Part shown: piece by piece, positions 40,030 to 49,500 of the stretch
Numbering within the stretch: the stretch's first letter is position 1
Layout: every line of letters begins with the position of its first letter
From: Lepidostoma basale
Taxonomy: Eukaryota > Arthropoda > Insecta > Trichoptera > Lepidostomatidae
Length of the DNA stretch: 64,000 nt
Direction of reading: 5' to 3'
Assembly: GCA_022606425.2 (NCBI GenBank)
Contig: JAHDVF020001050.1
Location: forward strand, 310,001-374,000
Made by a program: the position numbers and the translations under genes
Notes under the pieces: model-generated
Seen by the model: the letters and a program-made list of their open reading frames with translations, nothing else
What the model was told of the DNA's origin: nothing
Database searches by the model: none

Positions 40030-40682
40030 TTTCTAATAAGTAAATAAGTAAATAGCATGGAACTGGCAATGAAAGTAGAATAAATGCAGTAGAAATGAGA
40101 TCTCTAAGACGAATGTGTGACAAATCGGTATATGATAGAGTGACAAATGCAAGTATAAGAAGAGAACGTGGTGCGAATGAAAGTGTTACGAACAAAATAA
40201 AGAAAGGGTCATTAATAATAATAAGTAAATAAGTAAATAGCATGGAACTGGCAAAAGAAGGATGAAAGTAGAATAAATGCAGTAGAAATGAGATCTCTAA
40301 GACGAATGTGTGACAAATCTGATGGTGACAAATCTGATGATGTGTGACAAATCAAATTAAGATGGTTTGGACATATGGAAAGAATGAGTGAAGACAGAAT
40401 GGTAAAGAAGGTATATGTAAACGGCGTGAACGGAGCTAGAAATAGAGGAAGGCCGAGGAAAACGTGGCACGATCAAATCAATCAAATATTGAATGTCGGT
40501 CACGTGAGGAGTCGGAGAAATCGACGTGCGTGAATGAAAAGATGTATGAATGTAGAGGAAGCGAGAGAAGTATGTCAGGACAGAACAGTGTGGCGTTCCA
40601 TTCTTTCTGCCTACCCCTCCGGGGAGACGGCGTGATGGTTAGTTTGTTAATTAGTTAGTAATTATTTCTCTATCGGAAGCCT
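40030..40682 (+). pseudogene. LINE-A copy with internal tandem duplication
   Basis: AATAAGTAAATAAGTAAATAGCATGG and the following RINAVEMRSLRRMCDK segment occur twice (40036-40210 and 40220-40325). Then LRWFGHMERMSEDRMVKKVY, NGVNGARNRGRPRKTWHDQI, NVGHVRSRRNRRA, EEAREVCQDRTVWRSILSAY, PSGETA and GTTAGTTTGTTAATTAGTTAG. Confidence 0.9.
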
Positions 40683-40696
40683 TAATAATCATTACG

Positions 40697-40925
40697 ACCT
40701 TCGTGGCCGAGTGGTATGTGCTTTGACTGCCACCCCGAAGGTCTCGCGTTCGATTCGCGGTGATGGCAGTGTGATTGTCACTCTGCCTTTAGTCTGGTGC
40801 AAAATTCACGTGCCAATAAAATGCCGATAAATTATCTACCTATCTCATGTCACGAATATCAACATGAAAGCTATACATTTTAAATCGATTTGGCTCGTGC
40901 TGAAGCGATGTAAAGAGAGAAAAAT
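40697..40925 (+). mobile_element. tRNA-derived SINE, best head
   Basis: CGACCTTCGTGGCCGAGTGG is an excellent tRNA 5' part with A box; GCGTTCGATTCGCGG the B box. The body is the usual GTGTGATTGTCACTCTGCC, AAATGCCGATAAATTATCTA; tail TCGATTTGGCTCGTGCTGAA, GTAAAGAGAGAAAAATT. Inserted between two LINE-A fragments. Confidence 0.93.
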
Positions 40926-41130
40926 TAACTAACTAACTAACCATCACGCCATTTCCGCGGTGGGGTAGGCAAAGAGGATGGATCGCCACAATGCCCTGTC
41001 CTGGCATACCTCTAGGGATTCCTCTACATGCATGCATCGTACCATGCACGCACGTCGATTATTCCAACTTCGAATGTGGCCGCCTTTTAGTAATTGATTA
41101 ATTTGGTCATGCCATGTTTTCCTCGGTCGA
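40926..41130 (-). pseudogene. LINE-A 3' end, divergent
   Basis: Minus strand RKTWHDQINQLLKGGHIRSW, NNRRACMVRCMHVEESLEVC, QDRALWRSILFAYPT, then CATTTCCGC-type end and (GTTA)n. Confidence 0.85.
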
Positions 41131-41178
41131 AAAATCAGTATTCATGTAAGGAGAGATTCGACAAAATAATAATAATAA
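41131..41178 (+). mobile_element. SINE tail remnant
   Basis: CATGTAAGGAGAGATTCGAC followed by AAAATAATAATAATAAGG, the last bases of the AAT-type SINE tail. Confidence 0.5.
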
Positions 41179-41852
41179 GGATTGTTCAATACTTGATGTG
41201 ATGCAGTTGGTTTTTCAATAATGGAATATACTACTCCGAGTGCAATGACGGTTTTATCAATAAAATATTGTTTCCCCCTCCCGGACCCTCGAACGAAAGG
41301 GAGGGGGGCAAGGACGCGCCAATGACCCACTCCTGGCAGGGAAGAGACACGTGTATGAGCAGTGCCTCATACACTATTCATAACGTCAACAACAATGCCA
41401 GAATGGTTGTATTATTTTTCTAACTTTAGTCTTGGTTGCTTATCAATCTTTATTCCCCGCAAATAAATCTCTCTTTTTAAGATGCCATGAAAAATACAAC
41501 ATTTTCTACGTTTTATGACGCGCAGTATTTGATATGCCATTTTTGTAGTTCAATTTTAGCGTCCAATCAAATATGTTGATAATAAAAAACAGTAATACCA
41601 AACTTTGATAACAAAATTTTAGATTCCATTATTTTGTTTAGACTGTCCATTACCCGAGAAGTAACTACATTTTAACGCTATTTGAGGTCTACCGGAAAAT
41701 ATATAAAAAATATTCAACTACTCGTATTCGGGAAAATGAAGTCAATCAACTTGCGTCGGTGTTAAAAAATGTTATTCTAAATTAATATTCATTGATTTAA
41801 TACATACAAGCATTACAATTTAAAATAATGAATACATATTGATTATATTATA
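41179..41852. other. Unassigned A+T-rich DNA
   Basis: 41270-41335 holds a C/G-run pair (CCCCCTCCCGG, GGGAGGGGGGC) that can form a hairpin. Otherwise nothing recognised. Confidence 0.35.
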
Positions 41853-42142
41853 TTATCTAACTAATTAACTAACTAACCATTAGGCAGAAAGAATGGACTG
41901 TCACACTTTTCTTTCCTTACATATTTCTCTCGATTCCTAAACATTCACACATCGTGTCATGCACGCGCGTCGATTTCTCTGACTCCTCACATGGCCGACA
42001 TTCAATATTTGATTAATTTGATCGTGCCACGTTTTCCTCGGCCTTCCTCTATTTCTGGTGCCATTTACATCATTAACATATACTTTTTTTACCATTCTTT
42101 CTTCATTCATTCTTTCCATATGTCCTAACCATCTTAATTAAT
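41853..42142 (-). pseudogene. LINE-A 3' end
   Basis: Minus strand MERMNEERMVKKVYVNDVNG, TRNRGRPRKTWHDQINQILN, VGHVRSQRNRRACMTRCVNV, then a stop in the NV-ESREICK end; the CGGCGTGATGG bases are deleted just before (GTTA)n. Otherwise very close to consensus. Confidence 0.9.
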
Positions 42143-42269
42143 AATATCATATTATCTTTTTTAGTAAATCATTTCGAGTTTAAAATACGAGTACATTCAA
42201 AATGTCATTGATTAAAAAATATTTAAAATTCCTTATGGATAAACGTAAGGAATAAACACTATGTTATTA

Positions 42270-42495
42270 AATAATAATGAAATAAAAAGATGTTTTTTTA
42301 TAACTTCTTTCACATTTGTCTTGTGGTTTCGCCAGGCTCACTGGCATCGACAGACTGGTCAGTCTGTCGATGCCAGTCGCTGTCGAAATAAAGACAAATG
42401 TGGAAGTAGTTATAAAAAACATCGTTTTATTTAATTATTATTTAAAACGAACTTCCATCAAGAGATTTCAGTTAAATCATTTGATTAACTTTAAA
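42270..42495. mobile_element. Family-5 palindromic element
   Basis: Arms ACATTTGTCTT...GACAAATGTGG and AAAAAACATCGTTTTATTTA meet at CTGTCGATGCCAG copies around 42350-42375. Minus (left): CAGU-CUGUCGA-U-GCCAGugagcCUGGC-GAAACCA, then 3' truncation. Plus (right): the same heptamer, but hairpin and GAAAC deleted, continuing GUC-GCUG. Each arm lacks what the other keeps. Confidence 0.8.
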
Positions 42496-42554
42496 AATAT
42501 GTTATTACATAATTGTGATTTATATTCAGGTACAGATAAAGATTTTGGAATTAA

Positions 42555-42757
42555 CAAGTTACTAGAATGACTCAATCGAGGAGCGTAAGAGCTGCAAGGA
42601 ACGGTTTACCTTGAGGAAGCAGAACGATAAGAAGAGAAAGACGACCTCCAAAAGGATGGAAGGACAGCTGACAGACCACTTCTCAAGAAAGTACTTGCCA
42701 CAGTGAATAACAGGCTAAAAGTGCTAAATCACGAAGAAGAAGAAAAAATAGGTTATC
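42555..42757 (+). pseudogene. LINE-F-like 3' end
   Basis: MTQSRSVRAARNGLP, then GRRPPKGWKDS-TDHFSRKYL, KCSITKKKKK-type end with GAAGAAGAAGAAAAA tail. Same subfamily as 16495-16790. Confidence 0.65.
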
Positions 42758-42837
42758 GACGATGGAGGTTTAGTTCCTTTGAAACATATTAAGAAAAATA
42801 TACTCATCAGTGGATATAACAGTGTATTTCTTACATT

Positions 42838-43012
42838 AGCCTTCCTCTTCTTCCTCTTATTGTTTATCTTGCGATATGTTTTAAGAGTTTATAAAATTTA
42901 TTCCTGTGATGAAGACGTTCAGCCGTCTCTCCATCTTTTTGGTGGTCGTCCTGGCGGTCGACGGCCCTCTGGAGTCTTGTGCATCACGATCTTAGGAATA
43001 TATAAATCTCAA
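42838..43012 (-). pseudogene. LINE-F-like 3' end
   Basis: Minus strand PEGRRPPGRPPKRWRDG-type sequence from GTCCTGGCGGTCGACGGCC, followed by ERLHHR and an AAGAAGAGGAAG tail. Close relative of 57652-57978. Confidence 0.7.
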
Positions 43013-43284
43013 TTATAAATTTATATGATAAAGCAACGAACAATATAAATGAAAGCCATCCCTATAGCTGGGGGTCGCAACACACATTTAAAAACGCTGA
43101 AACATGAAGGAACGTAATAGTTTCGTCAAAGTTGTATCTCAAGGGGAGATGTGGGAGTAGATAGCGAATGATGTTTTCGGTTTGAAATCGCGGGACGCCC
43201 GTATTCAAATATGCTACATTAAAATACAATAAATTTAAATATATGTTATGACACTTACTTTCTCAATTCTGAATATCTCGTAAC

Positions 43285-43955
43285 ATTTCAATTTCTATTA
43301 GAATCGTTACCGAATTTACGTATCTGGGAAGCATGTTTACAAGATACGGAAAAATGGAGAAAGACATCGAAAGAAGGGTTGTTGCTTGGCGCCCTCAATG
43401 TCATTACTGCAAATAGAAATGTATCACAGAAGCAAAGATGGCAGTGCACAATGGAGTTCTAGTGCTAACCCTCATGTATGGAAGTGAAGCTTGGAGCTGG
43501 CAAAAGAAGGATGAAAGCAGGATAAACGCCGTAGAAATTAGATCACTAAGAATAATGTGCGGGAAAACGTTGTATGATAGAATACCAAACGATGAAATAA
43601 GAAAGAAATGTAAGGCAGATGACTGCATCATGGATAAAATTAAAAAAGAATCCCCGAGATGGTTTAGACATATGGAACGAATGGATGAGAGTAAAATGGT
43701 TAAAAAGTTGTACACAAGCAGCGTGAGTGGAAAAAGAAGCCGAGGACGACCAAGAAAAACATGGCCACCAAATTAATCAATAACTAAAAGGCGGTCACAT
43801 TCGAAGTCGGAATAAATCGACGTGCGTGCATGGTACGATGTATGAATGTAGAAGAAGCCCGAAAGGTATGCCTGGACAGAGCATTGTGGCGATCCATCCT
43901 CTCTGCCTACAAATGAAATGGCGTGATGTTTAGTTAGTTATTTAGTTAGTTTATG
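43285..43955 (+). pseudogene. LINE-A 3' end, older subfamily
   Basis: YLGSMFTRYGKMEKDIERRV, then MAVHNGVLVLTLMYGSEAWS, WQKKDESRINAVEIRSLRIM, RIPNDEIRKKCKADDCIMDK, SPRWFRHMERMDESKMVKKL, YTSSVSGKRSRGRPRKTW, frameshift, MVRCMNVEEARKVCLDRALW, RSILSAY and a GTTTAGTTAGTTATTTAG tail. 112 codons open. Confidence 0.92.
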
Positions 43956-44394
43956 ACACTAACTTTCTCAATTCTGAATATCTCGTAACATTTAAATTTC
44001 TATTAGAATCGATCAATCTAAACCACCTTAAATATCGTATAATAGAAAGACGTGTATATTTGAAAGCTCACGATAAGCTTTTATTTATGTACGTCGCATA
44101 AAAACAACAAGGCGCCTGGACACCAGAGTGGAATGTGGAGAAGTTGACATTAGTTGGACTCGATACGCGATTCCTGCTGATGGATGGCTCCAATAACGCC
44201 TATCCTCTGACTTATATATCTCTCAGATTCATAAATCGTTCTGATTTCAATAAACTACATTTATGTTCGTGATATACGAGTAAAAAGTATAGTCGACTTT
44301 TCTAGATAATTTAAACGAATTTAAATTGTCTACAAATAATACTTAGTTGACTATATTTTTTACATAGATTTCAGTTGATAAACCAATTTATAAA
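43956..44394. other. Unassigned A+T-rich DNA
   Basis: 43959-44020 repeats text from 43250-43300 (ACACTAACTTTCTCAATTCT, CTGAATATCTCGTAACATTT), so the LINE-A copy at 43285 is flanked by a direct repeat of about 60 bp. Otherwise nothing. Confidence 0.5.
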
Positions 44395-44645
44395 TCTGAA
44401 AGAGAATTAAAAGTTAAACCCCTTATTAAATAATCAATACGAATGAAAACGTCTGTTTATACAAGTTTTTTTATATATTATATGTGTTTCGCCTATTTAA
44501 GGCATTATCAAATGTACATTTCATAATGGAATAACGGATATTTGATAATACCTTAGACAGGTGAAACGTGTAATTCACATTAAATATAATCAAACTTATT
44601 GAAAACTGATGTTTTATACGTATGAATTGAATAATTTAGAAGCAA
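44395..44645. mobile_element. Family-1 palindromic element, two readable cores
   Basis: Minus (left): UUGAUAA (complement 44505-44511)-U-GCCUuaaaUAGGC-GAAACACAU. Plus (right): UUGAUAA (44542-44548)-U-ACCUuagacAGGU-GAAACGUGUA. Both arms have the U3/A8 heptamer and a sound hairpin; the loops differ, so the arms have evolved separately. Confidence 0.82.
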
Positions 44646-44659
44646 TCGACACTTTAATT

Positions 44660-44785
44660 AATATTTAAATAATAATTAAATAAAACGATGTTTTTAAACT
44701 AATGACTGGTCAGATGCCAGCGAGCCTGGCGAAACCAGTCGTTGTCGAAATAAAAACAAAAGTGGAAGTAGGTAAAACATACAAA
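44660..44785 (+). mobile_element. Family-5 element, single arm
   Basis: AAATAAAACGATGTTTTTAA, then GAUGCCAGcgagcCUGGC-GAAACCAGUC-GUUGUCG and AAATAAAAACAAAAGTGGAA. Hairpin and GAAAC...GUC perfect; the CUGUCGA heptamer is deleted. Confidence 0.7.
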
Positions 44786-45245
44786 CAAAGAAACCATCAC
44801 CCGCAGGGGTAGGCAGAGAGAATGGACCGCCACACTACTCTATCCTGGCAAACCTCTCTAGTTTCCTCCACATTCATACAACGAGTCATACGCGCACGTC
44901 GATTCCTCCGACTTCTAACATGACCAACCTTTAAAATTTGACTAATTTGGTCATGCCATGTTTTCCTCGGTCTGCCTCGACTCCGTACTCCATTTATATC
45001 ATTAACGTATACTTTCTTAACCATTCTTTCTTGAAGCATGCGTTCCGTATGCCCGAACCATCGCAGCGATCCTTTCATAATTTTGTTCATAATAAATACC
45101 TTCTTCCGCTATACATTCCTTTCTTATATCAGCATTTGAGATTCTGTCGTATATCGTTCTACCACACATACGTCTTAGGGACCTCATCACTACGGCATTT
45201 ATTCTGCTTTCATCCTTCTTCTGCTAGCCGCTTCATACATTAGGG
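44786..45245 (-). pseudogene. LINE-A 3' end
   Basis: Minus strand MNKIMKGSLRWFGHTERMLQ, ERMVKKVYVNDINGVRSRGR, PRKTWHDQISQILKVGHVRS, ARMTRCMNVEETREVCQDRV, VWRSILSAYPCG; upstream RTIYDRISNADIRKECI, VMRSLRRMC, in other frames. Tail of (GTTT)-like repeats. Confidence 0.92.
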
Positions 45246-45254
45246 TTAAAGTTA

Positions 45255-45345
45255 CAACATTTTATTAAGCCATTATTTCAAACGAACTTCCATCAAGAGA
45301 TTTCAGTTAAATCATTTGACAATATTTTAATTGTATTTTATATTA
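45255..45345 (+). repeat. Family-5 outer flank
   Basis: CAACATTTTATTAAGCCATT, CAAACGAACTTCCATCAAGA, GATTTCAGTTAAATCATTTG: the distal block of family 5 (compare 42440-42485), separated from its core at 44660 by the LINE-A fragment. Confidence 0.7.
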
Positions 45346-46174
45346 TGAATGACCACTCTGTGTATTACAACACTAAAAACGTAATCTTCCGTGTTTTATT
45401 ACACTTTGTAATGAATAATGTTTCAAATCAGACTAATAATCTTGTGTAATCGACATTATTTATTGGAGCATTTTTAAGGCAGGTAATGTAAACTCGTAAA
45501 AATATACGATAACTTGGTAATGTAAGCAAGTAACCATCGCATTCGATCGTGTTCCCAAAAGTTATATCCCTCCTTCCCTCCTTCCCCCCTTCCCTCCCAG
45601 CCTCCCGCTCTCGGTGTGTCTCGCAGACCCCGGACCAAGGCCGCATCTCCGCACTGTTAATCTTTACGGCGATGGATTCTAGATTTATTCAAAGATTGCA
45701 TTTACAACATTTTTAGTGCCCTGGCGATAGAATACCGGTCGCATTTATAAGCGATTTTTTTTTTTGAAAAATCAGTATATATATTGATAAATTGTCCAAA
45801 AGAAGTGAAGAAGAGTGTATTATTCAGCATATCACAATTCAATTAACCCTGTCAATGTTAATTGAAAACCTATCATATAAAACCTTACGATTATTTTGCA
45901 ATTGAGTTTAATTTTTTTTGTAGTTTATTAATTTTCTTGGTAGAAGTTCATCATAAATAATGAAAAATATTTATATTTATTTTATATCTTTAGTTAATAT
46001 TCCATTTGTTCTCAAAGTAAATGGGAGAAAATCAAAAAAAAAAAATTTTATGATTGATTTCTTTAATTTAGTTTTTTTATTCTCTACAAAAGAACTAGCA
46101 ATTAATTGGTACACTAGCAATAATTTAAATTTAAGTTAATTATAAAGTATACACTTATATACATATATTTAAAT
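45346..46174. other. Unassigned DNA with a pyrimidine-rich islet
   Basis: 45565-45655 is C/T-rich (CCCTCCTTCCCTCCTTCCCC) then G+C-rich. The remainder is strongly A+T-rich. Confidence 0.35.
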
Positions 46175-46572
46175 AATATTGTAGAGACGAATGAGTGTCA
46201 AATGCAAGTATAAGAAGTGAATGTGGTGCGAATGAAAGTGTTATGAACAAAATAATGAAAGGGTCATTAAGATGGTTTGGACACATGGAAATAATGAGTG
46301 AAGACAGAATGGTAAAGAAGGTATATGTTAACGGCGTGAACGGAGCTAGAAATAGAGGAAGGCCGAGGAAAATGTGGCACGATCAAATCAATCATATATT
46401 AAATGTCGGTCACGCAAGGAGTCGGAGAAATCGACTTGCGTGCATGACAAGATGTATGAATGTAGAGGAATCGAGAGAAGTATGTCAGGACAGAACAGTG
46501 TGGCGTTCCATTCTTTCTGCCTACCACTCCGGGGAGACGGCGTGATGGTTAATTAGTTAGTTAGTTAGTTGT
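46175..46572 (+). pseudogene. LINE-A 3' end, nearly consensus
   Basis: SNASIRSECGANESVMNKIM, KGSLRWFGHMEIMSEDRMVK, VYVNGVNGARNRGRPRKMWH, DQINHILNVGHARSRRNRLA, CMTRCMNVEESREVCQDRTV, WRSILSAYHSGETA-stop, (GTTA)n. 116 codons open; 5'-truncated at the RRMC segment. Confidence 0.95.
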
Positions 46573-46669
46573 AGAGAAATTTTAAACTTATTGTTAAAAT
46601 CACCAAGTGTATCAAATAAAGGGACTTATCATTTTAAACATAATCGTTCAGTTGAATCGTCATATTTGA

Positions 46670-46890
46670 GTTAAATAATAATGAAATAAAACGATGTTTT
46701 TTGAATAACTACTTCTTTTGTCACCATTTCGCCAGGCTCGCTGGTGACACCGGTCGCTGTCGAAATAAAAACAAAAATGGAATTAGTTCATAAAAAACGT
46801 CGTTTTATTTTATAATTATTAAAAATGAACTTCCATCAATATATTTCAGTAAAATCATAAGAACTTTATCAAACATTATAAAAATTTTGC
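46670..46890. mobile_element. Family-5 palindromic element
   Basis: GAAATAAAACGATGTTTTTT and AAAAAACGTCGTTTTATTTT arms; core region CATTTCGCCAGGCTCGCTGG followed by TGACACCGGTCGCTGTCG. Minus strand CACCAGcgagcCUGGC-GAAAUGGUG: hairpin kept, GAAAC changed to GAAAU. Confidence 0.75.
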
Positions 46891-46954
46891 ATTTTGTTAA
46901 CTGTCACTAGTATTTGTGATTATTTTGGGTGTATTGTTATTTAATTTACACCGT

Positions 46955-47412
46955 TGAAGGGTATTGAATGCTATCTGAAACATATTTTTATCAAGCCCAA
47001 TTTCTGTCAAGCGGAGGTTCCGATCAATGTGCATCTCGAAGAAAAATGATTTCGCAGGCTTTTGGGGTATTCCCCACCACTGCCCTCCCCTCCGCCCGCC
47101 GCCTGCCGCCCGCCCCCAAACCCTCGCCGAGGCAGCAGTTCAACAGTTGGTTCTATACCGCCGAGAGAGAAGGTGCCTTCGCGAGCGGCAATTAACCGAG
47201 TCGTGTGTGCGGAGAGGTAACCGAATGACTTCCCCAGCGGCGCCGCGGCCTGCTGCCCTCCCGCGCGGGGCACCATCCGATGTTTTCTGTGACAATCGAT
47301 TCGTCCCTTCGCGAGACCCTCTAGTGTCGTATAACATAATCGAATAAACGAACAATTCATCTTTTTTGCCGGCTGTTTCAGGCGCCGGACGCGCAAATCC
47401 GCCGCGATTTAC
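46955..47412. other. Largest G+C-rich islet
   Basis: A 450-bp G+C-rich segment with many CpGs (CGCCCGCCGCCTGCCGCCCG, GGCGCCGCGGCCTGCTGCCC). Overlapping open frames of 70-130 codons exist on both strands, the pattern expected of G+C-rich noncoding DNA; none shows a motif. Candidate promoter or conserved noncoding sequence. Confidence 0.45.
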
Positions 47413-47624
47413 AATAGTTTATTCCAAATAAAGTTTTCGTTAGTAATTTGCATGACCTACTTAATTTGGAGTAAAGGTTATAAGTTCAAATTTAAATTTG
47501 TGCCTACCATCGCCAGTTTAGATTTAAAATGGATCCTTTGTCACAAAACGAGCATGTGTTTTGTTTTGTTGTACAAACAATACATCCTTTTGAAGAAAGT
47601 TTAGTTTTACAAATAACTATGTAT
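47413..47624. other. Unassigned A+T-rich DNA
   Basis: Nothing recognised. Confidence 0.35.
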
Positions 47625-47740
47625 AACTGTTAATGAAAAAACTTTGTTTTTATATCACAGTTATAAAATGTTAAAGTATCATAGTGTTTCGGCCCAAACA
47701 ATGGACTATTCAAATAACTATCATTTCAACTATTAGCAAT
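47625..47740 (-). mobile_element. Family-3 element fragment
   Basis: Minus strand GUCCAUUGUUUGGGCC-GAAACACUAU; the plus side AAAACTTTGTTTTTATATCA matches the arm of 17640-17885, whose start also reads GTCCATTGTTTTGGCC. Confidence 0.6.
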
Positions 47741-47779
47741 TCGTATTTTTAAATGTCTTTTCTTTTCAAATAGTTTATA

Positions 47780-48035
47780 TGAATGAAAACACTATTTTTT
47801 TCACTTTTGAGTTTATTTTTCTTGACATGTTTTGAAGGTTTTACACCTTCATCAACGGCAAAACGTTATAAACTCCATATAAACAAGTTTATATCGTTTT
47901 TCCGATGACGAAAGAGTAAAACCTTCGAAACATGTCGAGAAATATAAACTCAGTAGAAAAAATAGTGCATTAATTCATTTAAAAAAATCGTCATTATGGA
48001 ATTCCAGTGTAAACACCTTAAACTAATCAAAAATT
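47780..48035. mobile_element. Family-2 palindromic element
   Basis: Arms CTTTTGAGTTTATTTTTCTT and its complement. Minus (left): CCGUUGA-U-GAAGGUguaaaACCUUC-AAAACAUGUC, with a 6-bp hairpin. Plus (right): CCGAUGA-C-GAAagaguaaaaccUUC-GAAACAUGUC-GAGA. The outer block ATGGAATTCCAGTGTAAACA follows. Confidence 0.82.
47896..47941 (+). ncRNA. Hammerhead-like core, family 2 right arm
   Basis: UUUU, CCGAUGA (47902-47908), C, GAA-11 nt-UUC, GAAA (47927-47930), ACAUGUC (47930-47936) and GAGA pairing back to UUUU with G-U wobbles. Core differs from CUGANGA at U4 (C). Confidence 0.5.
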
Positions 48036-48044
48036 ATATATAAA

Positions 48045-48285
48045 CACTTTTAAAACGTTGTATAAAACCACTTTATTTTGAGTCAGGAGCGCCAACTGGT
48101 TTCACTCTGTAACGAGCTTCGTCAGGGCTATACACAAACTGTTTGTGTATAGCCCTGACAAAGCTCGTTACAGAGCGGTTGGCGCTCCTGACTCAAAATA
48201 AAGTGGTTTTATACAACGTTTTAAAAGTGTTTAATTCTAATTTTACATATGTCAAACCACCAAGTAATAGCTTCTTTAAAAAAAA
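48045..48285. mobile_element. Family-4c palindromic element, near-perfect
   Basis: AAACACTTTTAAAACGTTGT to GAGCTTCGTCAGGGCTATAC is mirrored by the right arm up to 48230: one of the cleanest palindromes in the window, with arms of about 95 bp. The left arm keeps a complete hammerhead-like core; the right has lost AAACCA. Right flank TATGTCAAACCACCAAGTAA relates it to 21085-21240. Confidence 0.88.
48087..48130 (-). ncRNA. Hammerhead-like ribozyme core
   Basis: Minus strand: GCC, CUGACGA (complement 48119-48125, exact CUGANGA), A, GCUC-GUUACA-GAGU, GAAA, then ACCAGU-U and GGC closing on GCC. Stem III is A-C/G-U around a 2-nt loop. Cleavage would follow the U before GGC. Same one-base spacer as in the other families. 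Confidence 0.68.
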
Positions 48286-48294
48286 AATTATATT

Positions 48295-48498
48295 ATATAA
48301 TATATTTCTTGTTTCTTGAGCAATTATGTATAATATGAATGAAAACGTCTGTTTTCTTCAAGTTTATTTACGTGAATGACAAGTTTCACCTGTCTAAGGC
48401 TGTTATCACATAATGCATTATACAGGCAAAACATGTCATTCACATAAATTTTAATAAAACTTCTAAAAAACATACGTTTTCATTCGTACCAAAATTTT
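48295..48498. mobile_element. Family-1 palindromic element
   Basis: Left minus: GUGAUAA-CA-GCCUuagacAGGU-GAAACUUGUC. The right arm lost its hairpin (GCATTATACAGGCAAAACATGTC). Outer arms CGTCTGTTTTCTTCAAGTTT and CTTCTAAAAAACATACGTTT. Confidence 0.78.
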
Positions 48499-48972
48499 AT
48501 ATAAGTTATGTACAACTCAATTAATCATTGAATTCTTCATTCAATGAATGTATTATTATTTATATATGAAAGTGAATAACGAAATAGGATGTGTTGTGTA
48601 GAATGTCGAAGGCTGTACTTAAATATTAACGAATGTACAGTAAAATAGTGCGGTTCTGATTGTTATCAATCTCTTTGTGTGTTTACATGATGTGGGTAAA
48701 TACTTTCAGGTTAGACATTACATTTCTTTACTGCCGCGGGACAAAGACTTGAGTAGGTAAATACTGAATTCGAAAAACTGCTCCGCCCTAGTTGAGTACT
48801 GAATATTTAATTTCTTCATATAAGTGCGTCACTATTTACTTTCGTCTTCTTTTATTCAACGGTTTTATTATATTATAAGCTATGCTCCACGTATCAACAT
48901 TAATACATAATTCCATTAAATACACTTCTAATCATTGTTTCTGATGAAACTCATTAGAAGCAGTTTGACGAA
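48499..48972. other. Unassigned A+T-rich DNA
   Basis: Nothing recognised. Confidence 0.35.
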
Positions 48973-49092
48973 TTCGATGACCTTCGTGTCAGAGTTCTTA
49001 GAGCTATGATTGATTTACCGAAGGTCCCGGGTTTGACGTATAATTGTACACAGTTGTGTGTAGAATTTACGTAGATATTAGCTCATGTGGCC
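48973..49092 (+). mobile_element. tRNA-derived SINE, heavily degraded
   Basis: GATGACCTTCGTGTCAGAGT, TTAGAGCTATGATTGATTTA, CCGAAGGTCCCGGGTTTGA (B-box region), then rapidly lost. Confidence 0.65.
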
Positions 49093-49184
49093 AACATTTC
49101 ATGTTTAATTGATATTAACAATAATGATTAAAAATCCGAAAACTTCGTTTTTTAAATTTGTTTACAGTAATTATGAAAAAAATT

Positions 49185-49500
49185 TTTTTAACAAGAGTTA
49201 AAACATAGCAAGCTATGACGTTTATTTCTATTTTTCTTTTTATTACACTTTTTTTATTCACTTCTTTTATATACAACACTTTTATTAAAAATAAAATTAT
49301 GTAGACATGTTTCGGACAAACAGAAAAAATCTTTATAACATCTGTCAGATCATGTAAATAACAACAATTTTATAATGTTTTTATAAATATGTATCTTTAC
49401 TCAAGAAGGACTGTTTGTCCGAAACATGTCTATATAATTTTATTTTTAATAAAAGTGTTAAAGAAAAATAGAAATAAACCATCATAACAACACAAAGTAT
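49185..49500. mobile_element. Family-6 palindromic element
   Basis: Arms of about 100 bp: TTTATTTCTATTTTTCTTT and AACACTTTTATTAAAAATAAAATTAT mirrored at 49430-49490. Plus (right): CUCAAGA-A-GGACuguuuGUCC-GAAACAUGUC-UAU. Minus (left): UGUUUGUCC-GAAACAUGUC-UAC with the upstream part altered. Confidence 0.82.
49393..49438 (+). ncRNA. Hammerhead-like core, family 6
   Basis: CUCAAGA (one mismatch to CUGANGA, at G5), A, GGAC-UGUUU-GUCC with a perfect 4-bp stem, GAAA, ACAUGU, C. The G5 change would be expected to abolish cleavage. Confidence 0.5.

Noticed and set aside
40697..40770. A functional tRNA gene
   Set aside because: The A and B boxes are good, but the acceptor stem does not close and the same unit is followed by the SINE body in all copies, so it is a SINE head.
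47007..47396. 129-codon minus-strand frame in the G+C islet
   Set aside because: Overlapping frames on both strands, no domain, and composition alone explains the lack of stops.
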